Notes: generated by a model not told the origin, from the letters alone. Shown: positions 17,726 through 26,828, counted from the stretch's first letter. The stretch is DNA of 64,000 bases from Vibrio aquaticus (GCF_003970385.1 NZ_RXZH01000001.1:1121300-1185299); one strand, 5' to 3'. Numbers and translations are program-made.

Positions 17726-19318
17726 TTACGCGTAGCTGAGTTTATGATGCTGCATTTCTGTACGCAGGCCTAAGATTAGGCTCCAGCACATCAGTAGCAA
17801 GATAAACGCAAATGGCAGTGCCATTGATACCGTACCCGCTTGAAGGGCTTGGATAGACTCAGTACCACCTACCCAAAGTAGAACGGCTGCAATTGCGCCG
17901 CCCATTACCGCCCAAAATACACGCTGAGGTACTGGTGCATCGACTTTACCACCAGAGGTAATGCTGTCGATAACCAGTGAACCAGAGTCTGATGACGTAA
18001 TGAAGAACACCATGATCAGACCAATCGAAACAACAGACAGTACAGTGCTCATAGGTAGAGCATCGTAGGTGTGGAATAGCGACAGAGTAATGTCTTTCAG
18101 GCCATTCATACCAATCTCACCGACTTTGTTGGCGACTTGGTCAATAGCAATACCACCAAAGATCGCCATCCAAATTACGATGACAGCCGTTGGAATAAAG
18201 AGTACTGCGACAATAAACTCGCGAATCGTACGACCTTTTGAGATACGTGCGATGAACATACCAACAAATGGTGACCAAGAAATCCACCAAGCCCAATAGA
18301 AAACAGTCCAACCTTGCATCCAAGTTTCATCTTCACGACCGTGAGGGTTACTTAGAGGGATAAAGTTTTCAATATAGCCCATTAGCGCAGTTGGGACCGC
18401 TTCAAGGCCAACCATACCACCTGCGATGGTGACGAAAACAAGCAGTGCAAACGCCACGACCATGTTGATGTTACTCAGTACTTTAACTCCGCCATTAATA
18501 CCGCGAATCACTGAAATGGTAGCAAGTAATGTGATGACTGCAATCACACCAAGCTGCATGCCAATACCACCTTCGGTGCCAAAGACGTGGTTGATGCCGC
18601 TTGCGGCTTGTTGAGCACCTAGGCCCAGTGATGTTGCTAAGCCAAACAGCGTTGCTAGAACCGCAATAATATCAACAATGTGACCAAACCAACCCCAAGT
18701 TCTATCACCCAATAGAGGATAGAAGATAGAGCGAATAGACAGTGGCATACCTTTGTTGAAAGTGAAGAAAGCCAGAGCGAGCGCTACGATGGCGTAGATA
18801 GCCCAACCATGAATACCCCAGTTGTAAATTGTCGCGCCAAGTGCAAGCTTCGCCGCTTCAGGAGAGTAGGCTTCAACGCCAAGTGGCGTTTCGTACCAAC
18901 CTGTAAAGTAAGCCACAGGTTCAGCAACGCCCCAGAACATCAGGCCAATACCCATGCCTGCGGCAAACAGCATCGACATCCAAGAAAGTGTCGAGTGTTC
19001 CGCTTTGGCTTCCGTACCGCCGATACGAATTTTTCCGTAAGGAGAGACAATAAGCGCGACACAGAAAATAACGAAGAGATTCGCTGACCACATGAAGAAG
19101 CTATCGAAATTGCCGATAACTTGCCACTTCATGCCATCAAGCGCGGCTTTAGCAGTGTCTGCATCTGATGCTAGAAGGGCAATTAGAAAGAGAATGATGG
19201 CGCCAGCACTGATGCCGAATACGGGGTTATGAACGTCAAATCCCCATTTTTGAATGTTGTCCTGACCAACAGTATAGTCAGTGTTTTCAATACTATACCT
19301 GTCCTTAGTATGACTCAT
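17726..19318 (-). CDS. BCCT-family betaine/choline/carnitine transporter
   Basis: A 530-residue, 12-helix Na+ symporter that imports compatible solutes for osmoprotection. The family signature GMGIGLMFWGVAEP (about residue 121) and the tryptophan-rich TM8 segment (FYWAWWISWSPFVGMFIARIS) that forms the substrate box are intact. The N-terminus is short, and the C-terminal tail ends soon after the last helix, without the long osmosensory tail of BetP, so gating by osmotic stress is probably transcriptional. It follows the proXWV operon on the same strand, 184 bases away, with a hairpin between. The exact solute (glycine betaine, proline or others) is not decidable. Confidence 0.93.
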   Translation of the reverse strand: MSHTKDRYSIENTDYTVGQDNIQKWGFDVHNPVFGISAGAIILFLIALLASDADTAKAALDGMKWQVIGNFDSFFMWSANLFVIFCVALIVSPYGKIRIGGTEAKAEHSTLSWMSMLFAAGMGIGLMFWGVAEPVAYFTGWYETPLGVEAYSPEAAKLALGATIYNWGIHGWAIYAIVALALAFFTFNKGMPLSIRSIFYPLLGDRTWGWFGHIVDIIAVLATLFGLATSLGLGAQQAASGINHVFGTEGGIGMQLGVIAVITLLATISVIRGINGGVKVLSNINMVVAFALLVFVTIAGGMVGLEAVPTALMGYIENFIPLSNPHGREDETWMQGWTVFYWAWWISWSPFVGMFIARISKGRTIREFIVAVLFIPTAVIVIWMAIFGGIAIDQVANKVGEIGMNGLKDITLSLFHTYDALPMSTVLSVVSIGLIMVFFITSSDSGSLVIDSITSGGKVDAPVPQRVFWAVMGGAIAAVLLWVGGTESIQALQAGTVSMALPFAFILLLMCWSLILGLRTEMQHHKLSYA

Positions 19319-19459
19319 TAATCCTCACAAAATAATTAGAGTTCGAAGTAAATTCGGAGCACAGGTTAACAGATGTCGTACTTAAACTAAAGTTTGATCA
19401 CAAATTTAGATTGAAATGATGAATGGATGTAGGAAAAATTGCGAAGAGCTCTAAGGAAT

Positions 19460-19489
19460 TAATTAAGCGCCAACCTTGCAGTTGGCGCT
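19460..19489 (-). terminator. Terminator after proV
   Basis: AGCGCCAAC and GTTGGCGCT form a 9-bp stem (19466-19489). The downstream minus-strand sequence is AT-rich (TTAATTAATT), a modest U-tract, so termination before the BCCT gene is likely but not certain. Confidence 0.6.
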
Positions 19490-19502
19490 GATACAAAGCG
19501 GG

Positions 19503-20729
19503 CTAAGAAGCCTTATCCAACTTTGGGTTTGGGGTATTATCTTCCTCCGCTGGATCAGAGAAAATTTCTGCTACTGCGCTACGTTCTAACTCACCTTGTA
19601 AGTTACCTTCATCATCAACAACAGGTAGTGAATAATCGTATGACATGGTATCCACCAGTACTTCTTCGATGGCGGCATCTGGCGAAACAGAAGGGACTTC
19701 TTCATAAATCTCTTGGTTGAACTCTTCTTGAGAAGCGTCTTTCGCGGCGTCCAATAGACCTTCTTTGGTCAGAACACCTTGATAGCCTTCTTCAGTAACG
19801 TGGTAGGCGTAATCTTGCTTGATGCCCTTCATTTGAGCGATAGCTTCTTGAATAGTATTAGCCGTAATTCGATACGCTGGCGGGTTCATGACGGTTTCAA
19901 CGGTTAAGGCGCGAGCACGATTCACGTCTTTAACGAACGCTTCTACATAATCATCCGCTGGGTGAAGAAGGATCTCGTCAGGCGTTCCTTGTTGAACCAA
20001 CTCACCGTCTTTCAAAATGGCAATTCGGTCACCAAGACGCAGGGCTTCATCTAAGTCATGGGTAATGAACACGATGGTTTTGTGTAGTTTTTCTTGCAGT
20101 TCGATCAACTGATCTTGCATTTCGCTACGAATCAGAGGATCTAACGCGGAAAACGCTTCGTCCATTAACAGAATTTCTGCGTCTGTACACAGCGCGCGTG
20201 CTAATCCAACACGCTGCTGCTGACCGCCTGATAGCTGCGACGGGTACTGATTTTCATAACCTTTTAAGCCTACCGTTTCTAACCATTCGTTGGCTTTGTT
20301 CAATCGTTGGGATTTTTCTACCCCTTGAACTTCTAAGCCATAGGCAACGTTATCAACAACGGTACGATGGGGTAACAGGCCAAAGCGTTGAAATACCATC
20401 GACATTTTGTGGCGGCGAAACTCTTCCAACTCCTTTTGGTTGAGCTTCATTACATCTGTTCCCTCAACTAAAATCTGTCCTTCGGTCGGGTCAATGAGTC
20501 GATTGAAGTGTCGAATTAGTGTCGATTTACCTGAGCCAGACAGACCCATAATGACAAAAATCTCCCCTTGCTTGATGCTTAGGTTGATCTCTTTTAAGCC
20601 GACGGTATGACCGGTATCGGCTAAGACTTTGTCTTTGCTTTCACCCTGTTTGACTCGCGGCATAACGGTGTGAGGCTTATTGCCAAACACTTTGTATAAG
20701 CCACTGATTTCGATAAGTGGTTTAGTCAT
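19503..20729 (-). CDS. proV: Glycine betaine/proline ABC transporter ATPase
   Basis: A 408-residue cytosolic ATPase that powers betaine/proline import. Walker A is GLSGSGKSTL (about residue 62), the signature is QLSGGQQQRVGLARAL, and Walker B is ILLMDEAFSALD. An H-loop (FITHDLDEALRLGD) follows. A C-terminal CBS pair (about 280-395) gives ionic-strength sensing in OpuA-type systems and is present here. E. coli ProV has 400 residues. The start overlaps the end of proW by 8 bases, showing translational coupling. Order on the minus strand is proX-proW-proV. Confidence 0.95.
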   Translation of the reverse strand: MTKPLIEISGLYKVFGNKPHTVMPRVKQGESKDKVLADTGHTVGLKEINLSIKQGEIFVIMGLSGSGKSTLIRHFNRLIDPTEGQILVEGTDVMKLNQKELEEFRRHKMSMVFQRFGLLPHRTVVDNVAYGLEVQGVEKSQRLNKANEWLETVGLKGYENQYPSQLSGGQQQRVGLARALCTDAEILLMDEAFSALDPLIRSEMQDQLIELQEKLHKTIVFITHDLDEALRLGDRIAILKDGELVQQGTPDEILLHPADDYVEAFVKDVNRARALTVETVMNPPAYRITANTIQEAIAQMKGIKQDYAYHVTEEGYQGVLTKEGLLDAAKDASQEEFNQEIYEEVPSVSPDAAIEEVLVDTMSYDYSLPVVDDEGNLQGELERSAVAEIFSDPAEEDNTPNPKLDKAS

Positions 20730-21621
20730 GCTTAAGGTCTCCTAAGTGGGCTTGAGTACGCTTCGCGTAAGCTTGAGATGCGCGATCAAACAAAATTGCC
20801 AGCGCCACGATGGCGAAACCATTGAGTAGACCAAGAGTAAAGTATTGGTTAGTGATCGATTTAAGTACGGGTTGGCCCAAGCCTTTAACCCCGATCATGG
20901 ATGCGATCACGACCATAGAAAGCGCCATCATGATGGTTTGGTTGATGCCGGCCATGATAGTAGGCATCGCCAAAGGTAGCTGGACACCTAACAGTCGTTG
21001 CTTGGCACTTGCCCCAAAGGCGGTAGACGCTTCAAGCACTTCTCTATCGACCAAGCGAATACCAAGATTGGTGAGGCGTATCACTGGAGGAATGGCGTAG
21101 ATAACAACGGCAATTAATCCTGGGATTTTACCAATGCCAAGTAGCATAACCACTGGAATGAGGTAAACAAACGCGGGCATAGTCTGCATGATATCAAGCA
21201 TAGGTGTGACAACCGACTGAACACGGTTTGACCTTGCCATGGCGATACCAATAGGAATGCCTAAGATGATTGAGAGCATAGTACAAACAGTGATGATACT
21301 GAGTGTCCGCATCGTATCTTCCCACATACCGAAATAGCCAATCAGTATCAGAGAGACAAAACAGCCCAACGAGAGCTTCCATGAACGGCTTGCGGCATAC
21401 ACTAGGCCGGTACAAACCGCGAGAATGATCATCCAAGGCGTTGAAATAAGGAGTTTTTCGAACCAGATTAGAAATGAGAGTAGTGGATCAAAAAAGGATT
21501 CGATCATATCTCCGTATTCGCGTGAGAAGTCGCGATATGCGCCATCAAGGGTTTTTCTAATGGCTCTGAGATCTGAGCGTTCCATCTCAGGAAAGCTGTT
21601 GAACCAGCTATCATTTGACAT
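20722..21621 (-). CDS. proW: Glycine betaine/proline ABC transporter permease
   Basis: A 299-residue inner-membrane permease. It has an N-terminal soluble stretch (about 1-60) and about seven hydrophobic segments; the EAA-type coupling loop is seen as LEASTAFGASAKQRLLGVQLPLAMPTIMAGI. Start choice: AAGGAA lies 8 bases before the ATG at 21621, so the short upstream extension (MNENKRNLL) is not translated from its GTG. It pairs with ProV to move betaine or proline from ProX into the cell. A 13-bp stem-loop sits directly upstream. Confidence 0.94.
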   Translation of the reverse strand: MSNDSWFNSFPEMERSDLRAIRKTLDGAYRDFSREYGDMIESFFDPLLSFLIWFEKLLISTPWMIILAVCTGLVYAASRSWKLSLGCFVSLILIGYFGMWEDTMRTLSIITVCTMLSIILGIPIGIAMARSNRVQSVVTPMLDIMQTMPAFVYLIPVVMLLGIGKIPGLIAVVIYAIPPVIRLTNLGIRLVDREVLEASTAFGASAKQRLLGVQLPLAMPTIMAGINQTIMMALSMVVIASMIGVKGLGQPVLKSITNQYFTLGLLNGFAIVALAILFDRASQAYAKRTQAHLGDLKHD

Positions 21622-21639
21622 CAATAAGTTCCTTTTATT

Positions 21640-21672
21640 CTCGTTCACTGCCTAAGTGAGGCAGTGAACGAG
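21640..21672 (-). other. Intercistronic stem-loop between proX and proW
   Basis: CTCGTTCACTGCC and GGCAGTGAACGAG pair perfectly over 13 bp around a 7-base loop. No U-run follows on the minus strand, so it is not a classic terminator. Such elements often protect the upstream mRNA from 3' exonucleases and keep binding-protein output above permease output. Confidence 0.65.
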
Positions 21673-21713
21673 TACATCTACAGGATAGTGTTGAATACAC
21701 TAAGAAAAGTGCG

Positions 21714-22703
21714 TTATAGCGCTTGTTGTACTTTGCTTACCACGTCTTGCGGTACCCAAGCTTGCCAAATTTGTGGGTATTCCTCTAAGAAGTGGAACAT
21801 CGCTTCTTCACCGTCTGCTTGGTTGTCTTCCATCCACGCAAGCAGTTGGTTCATATCAGAGTTTGTGAAGCCACGTTTCGCGAAGTAGGCATACGCTTCT
21901 GGCGCGCGAGTCGCGAACTCTTCAGTGGTGATGGTGTGAACTGGTGATGGTGGGTACATGGTTGGTTTTGGATTTTCACACTCAGGTTGAGTGGTACAGC
22001 CAACAAACTCAGCTTCGTCAACGCCGCTTCCAAAGTCGACTTTCACCATTTCGTATTTACCAAGTACGGCTGTTGGTGCCCAGTAGTAGCCAAACCACGC
22101 TTCTCCACGTTCGTAAGCTTTTGCGATTGAACCTGAAAGGCCTGCACTTGAACCTGGGTCAACAATGGTGAAGCCTGACTCTTCTAAACCCAATGCATTG
22201 AAAAGGTGTCCGGCACTGATCTGACAGTTCCAACCTGCTGGACAGCTGTAAAATGCCGAGTTATCAGGATCTTCAGGGTGCTCAAAAAGCTTCGCGTATT
22301 TTTTAACGCCTTCAATGGTTGCCATTTCTGGGTGCTTATCGACTAAGTACTTTGGAATCCAAAAGCCTTCTTCACCACCGTCTACCAATGATTTACCAGC
22401 ATAGCGGAGACGTTTTTCAGCAACACCTTTATCGAGTGCGTCTTTTAAGCTGTTACTCCAAAGCTCAGGTGCGACATCAGGCTGTCCTTTTTCAATCATT
22501 GAAGTGCCTGTAGGCATAGTGTCACCAGGGATGAGTTCAGCATCACAGCCATAACCGTGCTCTAGGATAAAGCGGTCAACGTTGGCAATTACAGTGGCTG
22601 AGTTCCAGTTCATATCTGCGATTGTAACTCTGCCACATTCCTCTGCCTGACTGTGGAAAGCGGTTGCGGTTAGGGTTAGTAATGCAGCCGTTTTTAGTTT
22701 CAT
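21714..22703 (-). CDS. proX: Glycine betaine/proline-binding periplasmic protein
   Basis: A 329-residue substrate-binding protein for the proXWV importer. It has a signal peptide (to about 20, HSQA-E), then the OpuAC/ProX fold with tryptophans and aromatic residues that box the quaternary ammonium (DMNWNSATVIA near the N-terminus; APELWSNSL; WFGYYWAPTAVLGKYEMV). Four Cys in the middle and C-terminal parts could form disulphides in the periplasm. It is the first gene of the operon, followed by a stem-loop before proW. Osmotic control is expected from the family. Confidence 0.93.
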   Translation of the reverse strand: MKLKTAALLTLTATAFHSQAEECGRVTIADMNWNSATVIANVDRFILEHGYGCDAELIPGDTMPTGTSMIEKGQPDVAPELWSNSLKDALDKGVAEKRLRYAGKSLVDGGEEGFWIPKYLVDKHPEMATIEGVKKYAKLFEHPEDPDNSAFYSCPAGWNCQISAGHLFNALGLEESGFTIVDPGSSAGLSGSIAKAYERGEAWFGYYWAPTAVLGKYEMVKVDFGSGVDEAEFVGCTTQPECENPKPTMYPPSPVHTITTEEFATRAPEAYAYFAKRGFTNSDMNQLLAWMEDNQADGEEAMFHFLEEYPQIWQAWVPQDVVSKVQQAL

Positions 22704-22917
22704 TTTAATTTCCTTTTTAATGAATACCTTATAAAAATAGCGAATTGATATTTAGAGTTCAAATTATTCTGCAAAAGTTATGAACGAGGTTTGCTATTCG
22801 AAAACTAGGAAATGGACAAAAAGTCAGCGAAATTGGCTTGTTTTTAGTGTGTTTTACTGTGTCTAATTCATATATTTGTAACTAATTGTTTTGAGTTCGA
22901 AGTAATCGGGGCTTGTG

Positions 22918-24669
22918 CTAATCCGCAGACCAAACATTTTTGATATCGGGCCAGCCCCAGTTTGTGAGCGCAACGTCTTTCAGCACGCCTTGAAAGCGTA
23001 ATGTCTGGCGATGATGAAACAGCGGTGAAAGCCAGAACTGATTAATCAACGCAGATGCTACCGGTTCAAGATCAACCAAATACGCATCTAAAGGTGTGTC
23101 TCGGCGAAGTTGGTCGAGACGTTCGATCAACCACTGTTTCGATTCATCGCCGATACAACGTTGTATGATGGGGTTGTGGTACAAGCTGTTAAAAGCGGAG
23201 GCATGACGATTGTCATCAAGATTTATGTTGGTAATGACCATCGCTTCTGTCAACGTTCCGGTGTTCGCACGAGCGGTTAGCTCTCGATAGCTATAGGCGT
23301 TGATCTGGACGCTTACTCCTTTTTTTTGCAGTAGATGCTGCACAGCCAAAGCGCAGTGCCAAAGTGAACTGTATTCATACACCGCAATGGTCAGGGTATT
23401 AGGTAGCTCAACTTCTGGCATTTCTGGGCGAGTAATCTTATGCCACATAGGCAAAAGGTTATGAGCGGTTTCGCAGCCAAACATGAGTGAGTTCTCTTCT
23501 AAATAACGGTATACCTTGTCAGCGGTTAAATAAGTTGAGAGGAAACGTCTTTGAGCATCATTTAGGCTTGTTCCGGCACTCTGATTAAAAAGCACAAACA
23601 TGCAGCCATCTTCGGTTCTGCTCTGCTGCACATCGATATCGACCTCTTGGCTGACCGTATGCGAGACATAATAATTGCAGTCTTGTTTTTGCTGAGCCCC
23701 TGGCTGGTTGGTCTGAATTTGTTTGTTCTCTAGCTCTTTTTCATCTAGATGCCAAATCGTGACTTGGTCGGTCAAGGCTCGACAAGCGTAATAGCGGTCA
23801 AAGGCTTGTAAGCAAAGTTTAGCGTTTGAATGTTCAGTGATTTCAAACGGGCCTGAACCCACCACATGGCGAGACGTTGAATGGGCCACTTGGCTTGGAG
23901 GTTGAATGGAATATTTCACCCCCGACAATAGGCCGCCAAACCCAAGATCGGGCTTAGAGAGTTGAAATATCAGTTTGTTGGCGTTAGGTGAGTGCACACT
24001 AACTAAATGGTTAAGCTCGCTGGCGTAATCTTCAAGTGGCATCAGTTTATTAAACAGCTCAGCAATGCAAGCGCCATCAATAGCGGCTCCATTGTGGAAC
24101 GTCAGCCCCGGTCTGAGATAAAACGTCCAAGTCAGTTGATCGGTATCGTAGTGCCAATGATGGGCAAGTTGTGGAGTGAGCTCTCCGGACGAAGAACTGC
24201 CAACCAGGCAACAATAGACCTGCCTTAATAAATACCGTTCACTGGAGCGCTGAAGTTGGTGAGGCACTAAACGCTCAAATGGACGTTTATAGGTTAACTG
24301 AATGTGCAGCAACCCCTCGCGCATGGATGCCCCAGAAGTGCTTTGCAGCAAGCGGCCAAAAGCGACTTCATCATCATCGAGTATTGAGAGTGCTTTTTCG
24401 TACTTGCCTTGCAAAATGCGTTTGGCGGCAAGTTGGTTCTTCAGCTCATCGAGTTGATGGTTAAGCACTAATGTTGAACGTTGGTTACGTCCGACTTTGG
24501 GCGTCCAACTTAACCACTCTAACTGTTGCATTTGATTGAGTAAGTTGCGCGCATGGCGAGGACTCGTAAATAGGGTCTCGGCAACAGAAGGGAGCGCGGT
24601 TTTGATCTCTTCACCTATTCCTAGTTGAACTAGGCGAGTGTAATAACGAACCAGATTTAAGTCAGACAT
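22918..24669 (-). CDS. sgrR: SgrR-type transcriptional regulator (sugar-phosphate stress)
   Basis: A 583-residue regulator with SgrR architecture (E. coli SgrR has 551): an N-terminal winged helix-turn-helix of the SgrR_N type (ETLFTSPRHARNLLNQMQ, then LSWTPKVGRNQRSTL, about 30-70) and a long solute-binding-protein domain of the SBP_bac_5 type (about 150-560; WHYDTDQLTWTFYLRPGLTFHNG, VGSGPFEITEH). In enterics, SgrR senses sugar-phosphate accumulation and switches on sgrS, which lies divergently beside it. Here too a short divergent transcription unit starts 169 bases from its ATG (see 24838-25030). Confidence 0.88.
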   Translation of the reverse strand: MSDLNLVRYYTRLVQLGIGEEIKTALPSVAETLFTSPRHARNLLNQMQQLEWLSWTPKVGRNQRSTLVLNHQLDELKNQLAAKRILQGKYEKALSILDDDEVAFGRLLQSTSGASMREGLLHIQLTYKRPFERLVPHQLQRSSERYLLRQVYCCLVGSSSSGELTPQLAHHWHYDTDQLTWTFYLRPGLTFHNGAAIDGACIAELFNKLMPLEDYASELNHLVSVHSPNANKLIFQLSKPDLGFGGLLSGVKYSIQPPSQVAHSTSRHVVGSGPFEITEHSNAKLCLQAFDRYYACRALTDQVTIWHLDEKELENKQIQTNQPGAQQKQDCNYYVSHTVSQEVDIDVQQSRTEDGCMFVLFNQSAGTSLNDAQRRFLSTYLTADKVYRYLEENSLMFGCETAHNLLPMWHKITRPEMPEVELPNTLTIAVYEYSSLWHCALAVQHLLQKKGVSVQINAYSYRELTARANTGTLTEAMVITNINLDDNRHASAFNSLYHNPIIQRCIGDESKQWLIERLDQLRRDTPLDAYLVDLEPVASALINQFWLSPLFHHRQTLRFQGVLKDVALTNWGWPDIKNVWSAD

Positions 24670-24802
24670 GAATCTACTCTAAAAATCAGCAATATTTGGG
24701 ACTAGTGTGTTCCCTATTTGGCCGTTTTTCCATATTAAAACGTCTGATCTTGCAACAAAGTGACAATAATGGGAAAGGATGTGAAAGATTTGGCCAGTTT
24801 TT

Positions 24803-24831
24803 TTGTTCCTGATTAAGCCTCAGAATATAAA
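24803..24831 (+). promoter_or_regulatory. Candidate sigma-70 promoter for the sgrR-divergent RNA
   Basis: TTGTTC (24803-24808) and TATAAA (24826-24831) are separated by exactly 17 bases. The predicted start near 24838 places the ribosome site of the small peptide at the very 5' end of the transcript. Confidence 0.55.
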
Positions 24832-24849
24832 CCGACTGAGGAGATGACG

Positions 24850-24957
24850 ATGACCACTACGAGACTTTCAGATTACTACCAAAAGAGATTATCCCAATCT
24901 CATAACGCATTTGAGCGTTGGGTTCTATTCCAGCTGATAACCATGATGGCTTGGTAA
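24850..24957 (+). CDS. 35-residue peptide encoded by the sgrR-divergent RNA (SgrT-like candidate)
   Basis: GAGGAG lies 6 bases before the ATG at 24850 (an earlier ATG at 24844 abuts the site). The peptide begins MTTTRLSDYYQKR and ends FERWVLFQLITMMAW: a basic/aromatic N-terminal half and a hydrophobic, Trp-containing C-terminal half. E. coli SgrT (43 residues) has a comparable YQ motif, a central Trp and a Leu-Thr-Met...Trp end, and inhibits the glucose transporter PtsG. The likeness is loose but lies in the right genomic place. No membrane-spanning helix of full length is present. Confidence 0.5.
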   Translation: MTTTRLSDYYQKRLSQSHNAFERWVLFQLITMMAW

Positions 24958-24963
24958 AGAATA

Positions 24964-25030
24964 AAAGTGGCACCAATCTAAACATGCTCCTGACCCCCAC
25001 GAACTGATTGATTGGTGTCGCTTTTTCTCT
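24964..25030 (+). terminator. Terminator of the sgrR-divergent RNA, with long loop
   Basis: AAAGTGGCACCAATC (24964-24978) pairs with GATTGGTGTCGCTTT (25010-25024) over 15 positions including two G-U-type pairs, followed by TTTCTCT. The 31-base loop carries CTCCTGACCCCC, which may be the functional pairing region. Confidence 0.7.
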
Positions 25031-25114
25031 ACTCACAAATATCGATGTTTGATGCACAAGACTTTGGCGTCGATAGTGGCTACTATTAAAAAAAGTGCTC
25101 AGTTGGTCAATAAT

Positions 25115-26551
25115 ATGGAAAAAGTGGTCGATATAAATAAGTGGCAAAAGGAACACGTCAAAAGCGAACAAGACTTGCTCCAACTATTTCATGAGCTGAA
25201 AGGTCATTACCGAAAAGATCCTACCCCTGATTATTCACATCGTTTAAATCAGTTACGTACACTCAAGCAATCCCTACTCAGTCATCAGAGCGCGTTAGTC
25301 ACAGCCTTGAATGACGATTATGGTCACCGCAGCGAATTTGATAGCTTGATCTGTGACTTACTGCCTGCGACTGGCCATATCAACTATACCTGTCGTCAGC
25401 TCAAAAAGTGGATGAAACCGAGCAAGCGCCATTCTGGTTTACTTCTCATGCCTTCGAGTGTGCGAGTTGAATATCAACCACTCGGTGTAGTAGGAGTGAT
25501 GGTGCCTTGGAATTTTCCTATCGTACTGAGCATTGCACCTATTGTGACGGCTATTGCCGCGGGCAACAAAGTGATGGTTAAGCTGAGTGAACATACCCCT
25601 AATACCAACAAGGTGTTGAGCCAAATATGCGCAGTCTTGCCTGATACTGTCTATGTGATTGAAGGTGAAGCGGAAGTATCACAGTATTTTTCAGCCTTGC
25701 CGTTTGATCACTTAATTTTCACCGGCTCAACTACCGTTGGACGTTTAGTCGCTGCTGCTGCGGCGAAAAATTTAACGCCAGTCACCTTAGAGCTTGGTGG
25801 TAAATCGCCAGTTATTGTTGCCGATGATGTCGACATTTCACGCTCGGTTGATGCCATCATGTTGGGTAAATCGATCAATGCTGGCCAAATCTGTGTTGCC
25901 CCTGACTATGTTCTTGTGCCTCAGGGTAAAGAACTGCAATTCATAGAAACCTACCTTAGTCGATTCGAGCAACGTTATGTCAATGAAGGCCGCTTAGATG
26001 ATGTCACTCACATAGTGAATCATGCGCAGTATAAACGTTTGAAGCGCTATCTAGAGGACGCCAAAGAGTGTGGTGCCTCTCTCCATACGCTCGAGCATGT
26101 AGAAGTCGAAGGTCGACAGCTGTTGCCTTACCTTGTTACGGGTGTGACCGATCGCATGCTGATTATGCAAGAAGAGATATTTGGGCCGATTTTGCCTGTC
26201 ATTGGTTATCGTCATATCAGTGAAGTGATCGCATTTGTTAACGCTCGTCCTCGTCCCTTGGCTTTGTATTTGATGTCAGATGATCGACTTCTACAGCAAC
26301 AGGTCATCGAACAAACGCACAGTGGTGGTGTCGCGTTCAATGATACTCTGCTTCATGTCGCCGCAGACGATGCGCCATTTGGTGGAATAGGGGAATCTGG
26401 CCTTGGTCATTATCACGGAGAAGAAGGTTTTAGAACATTTTCAAAAGCCAAAACCATTCTCTCTACGCCCTCATGGCTGCCCAGATCGCAGCTGCTACTT
26501 GGGTATAAGCATTGGGCTCTCAAAGTTATTGCACGGTTGTTTTTGCGTTAA
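25115..26551 (+). CDS. Coniferyl aldehyde dehydrogenase-like NAD(P)-dependent aldehyde dehydrogenase
   Basis: A 478-residue soluble ALDH of the class-3/coniferyl aldehyde group (CalB-like), oxidising an aldehyde to the acid. Motifs: PLGVVGVMVPWNFPI, FTGSTTVGR (NAD loop), TLELGGKSP (general base Glu), INAGQICVAPDYV (catalytic Cys), MQEEIFGPILPVIGY, GGVAFNDTLLH and PFGGIGESGLG. The C-terminus adds a hydrophobic tail (LLLGYKHWALKVIARLFLR) that may anchor it to membrane. Start choice: ATG at 25115 is closest to family lengths; an ATG at 25052 would add 21 residues, and neither has a good ribosome site. It is preceded by the SgrS-like terminator. Confidence 0.88.
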   Translation: MEKVVDINKWQKEHVKSEQDLLQLFHELKGHYRKDPTPDYSHRLNQLRTLKQSLLSHQSALVTALNDDYGHRSEFDSLICDLLPATGHINYTCRQLKKWMKPSKRHSGLLLMPSSVRVEYQPLGVVGVMVPWNFPIVLSIAPIVTAIAAGNKVMVKLSEHTPNTNKVLSQICAVLPDTVYVIEGEAEVSQYFSALPFDHLIFTGSTTVGRLVAAAAAKNLTPVTLELGGKSPVIVADDVDISRSVDAIMLGKSINAGQICVAPDYVLVPQGKELQFIETYLSRFEQRYVNEGRLDDVTHIVNHAQYKRLKRYLEDAKECGASLHTLEHVEVEGRQLLPYLVTGVTDRMLIMQEEIFGPILPVIGYRHISEVIAFVNARPRPLALYLMSDDRLLQQQVIEQTHSGGVAFNDTLLHVAADDAPFGGIGESGLGHYHGEEGFRTFSKAKTILSTPSWLPRSQLLLGYKHWALKVIARLFLR

Positions 26552-26579
26552 GTGACTCTCACTCCCTCAAAGTAAATGC

Positions 26580-26613
26580 AATACCAGTCAAAGAGAACTC
26601 TTTGACTGGTATT
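26580..26613 (+). terminator. Terminator after the aldehyde dehydrogenase gene
   Basis: AATACCAGTCAAAGAG and CTCTTTGACTGGTATT pair perfectly over 16 bp around AA, followed by TTATTG. An exceptionally long stem for a terminator. The remainder of the gap to 26828 shows no gene. Confidence 0.8.
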
Positions 26614-26828
26614 TTATTGTCATTTTGAGAATAGAGTTGAGATTGGCGACTTCATTTTGTCTAACCATTTGAAAGTTAATGATTAAATTTCTGGTACGTC
26701 CTTTGCTCTATACTTAATAAGCAATGAATGGATTCGATTGTGACGAACAATGGCATCGAAATAACCAGATCATAGTGCGATCACCGTTAACTATACTTAA
26801 TGGTGAGAGGCTAGAACAGGAGGGATTT

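Larger units (their letters stand above)
24838..25030 (+). ncRNA. Putative SgrS/SgrT-like dual-function RNA, divergent from sgrR
   Basis: A compact unit of about 190 nt: promoter, a 35-codon ORF with a strong ribosome site, and a 15-bp terminator with a long loop. Position (divergent from sgrR), size (E. coli SgrS is 227 nt) and design (peptide near the 5' end, pairing region near the 3' end) match SgrS. The 3' part holds CTCCTGACCCCC, an anti-Shine-Dalgarno-like single-stranded stretch, and ACTGATTGATTGGTGT, which resembles the SgrS segment that pairs with ptsG. Similarity is by eye only. It could alternatively be a leader of the aldehyde dehydrogenase gene. Confidence 0.55.

Noticed and set aside
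24838..25030. Reading the sgrR-divergent unit purely as the leader of the aldehyde dehydrogenase gene
   Set aside because: A strong 15-bp terminator separates them and the dehydrogenase has its own start region. Kept as an alternative rather than the main call.
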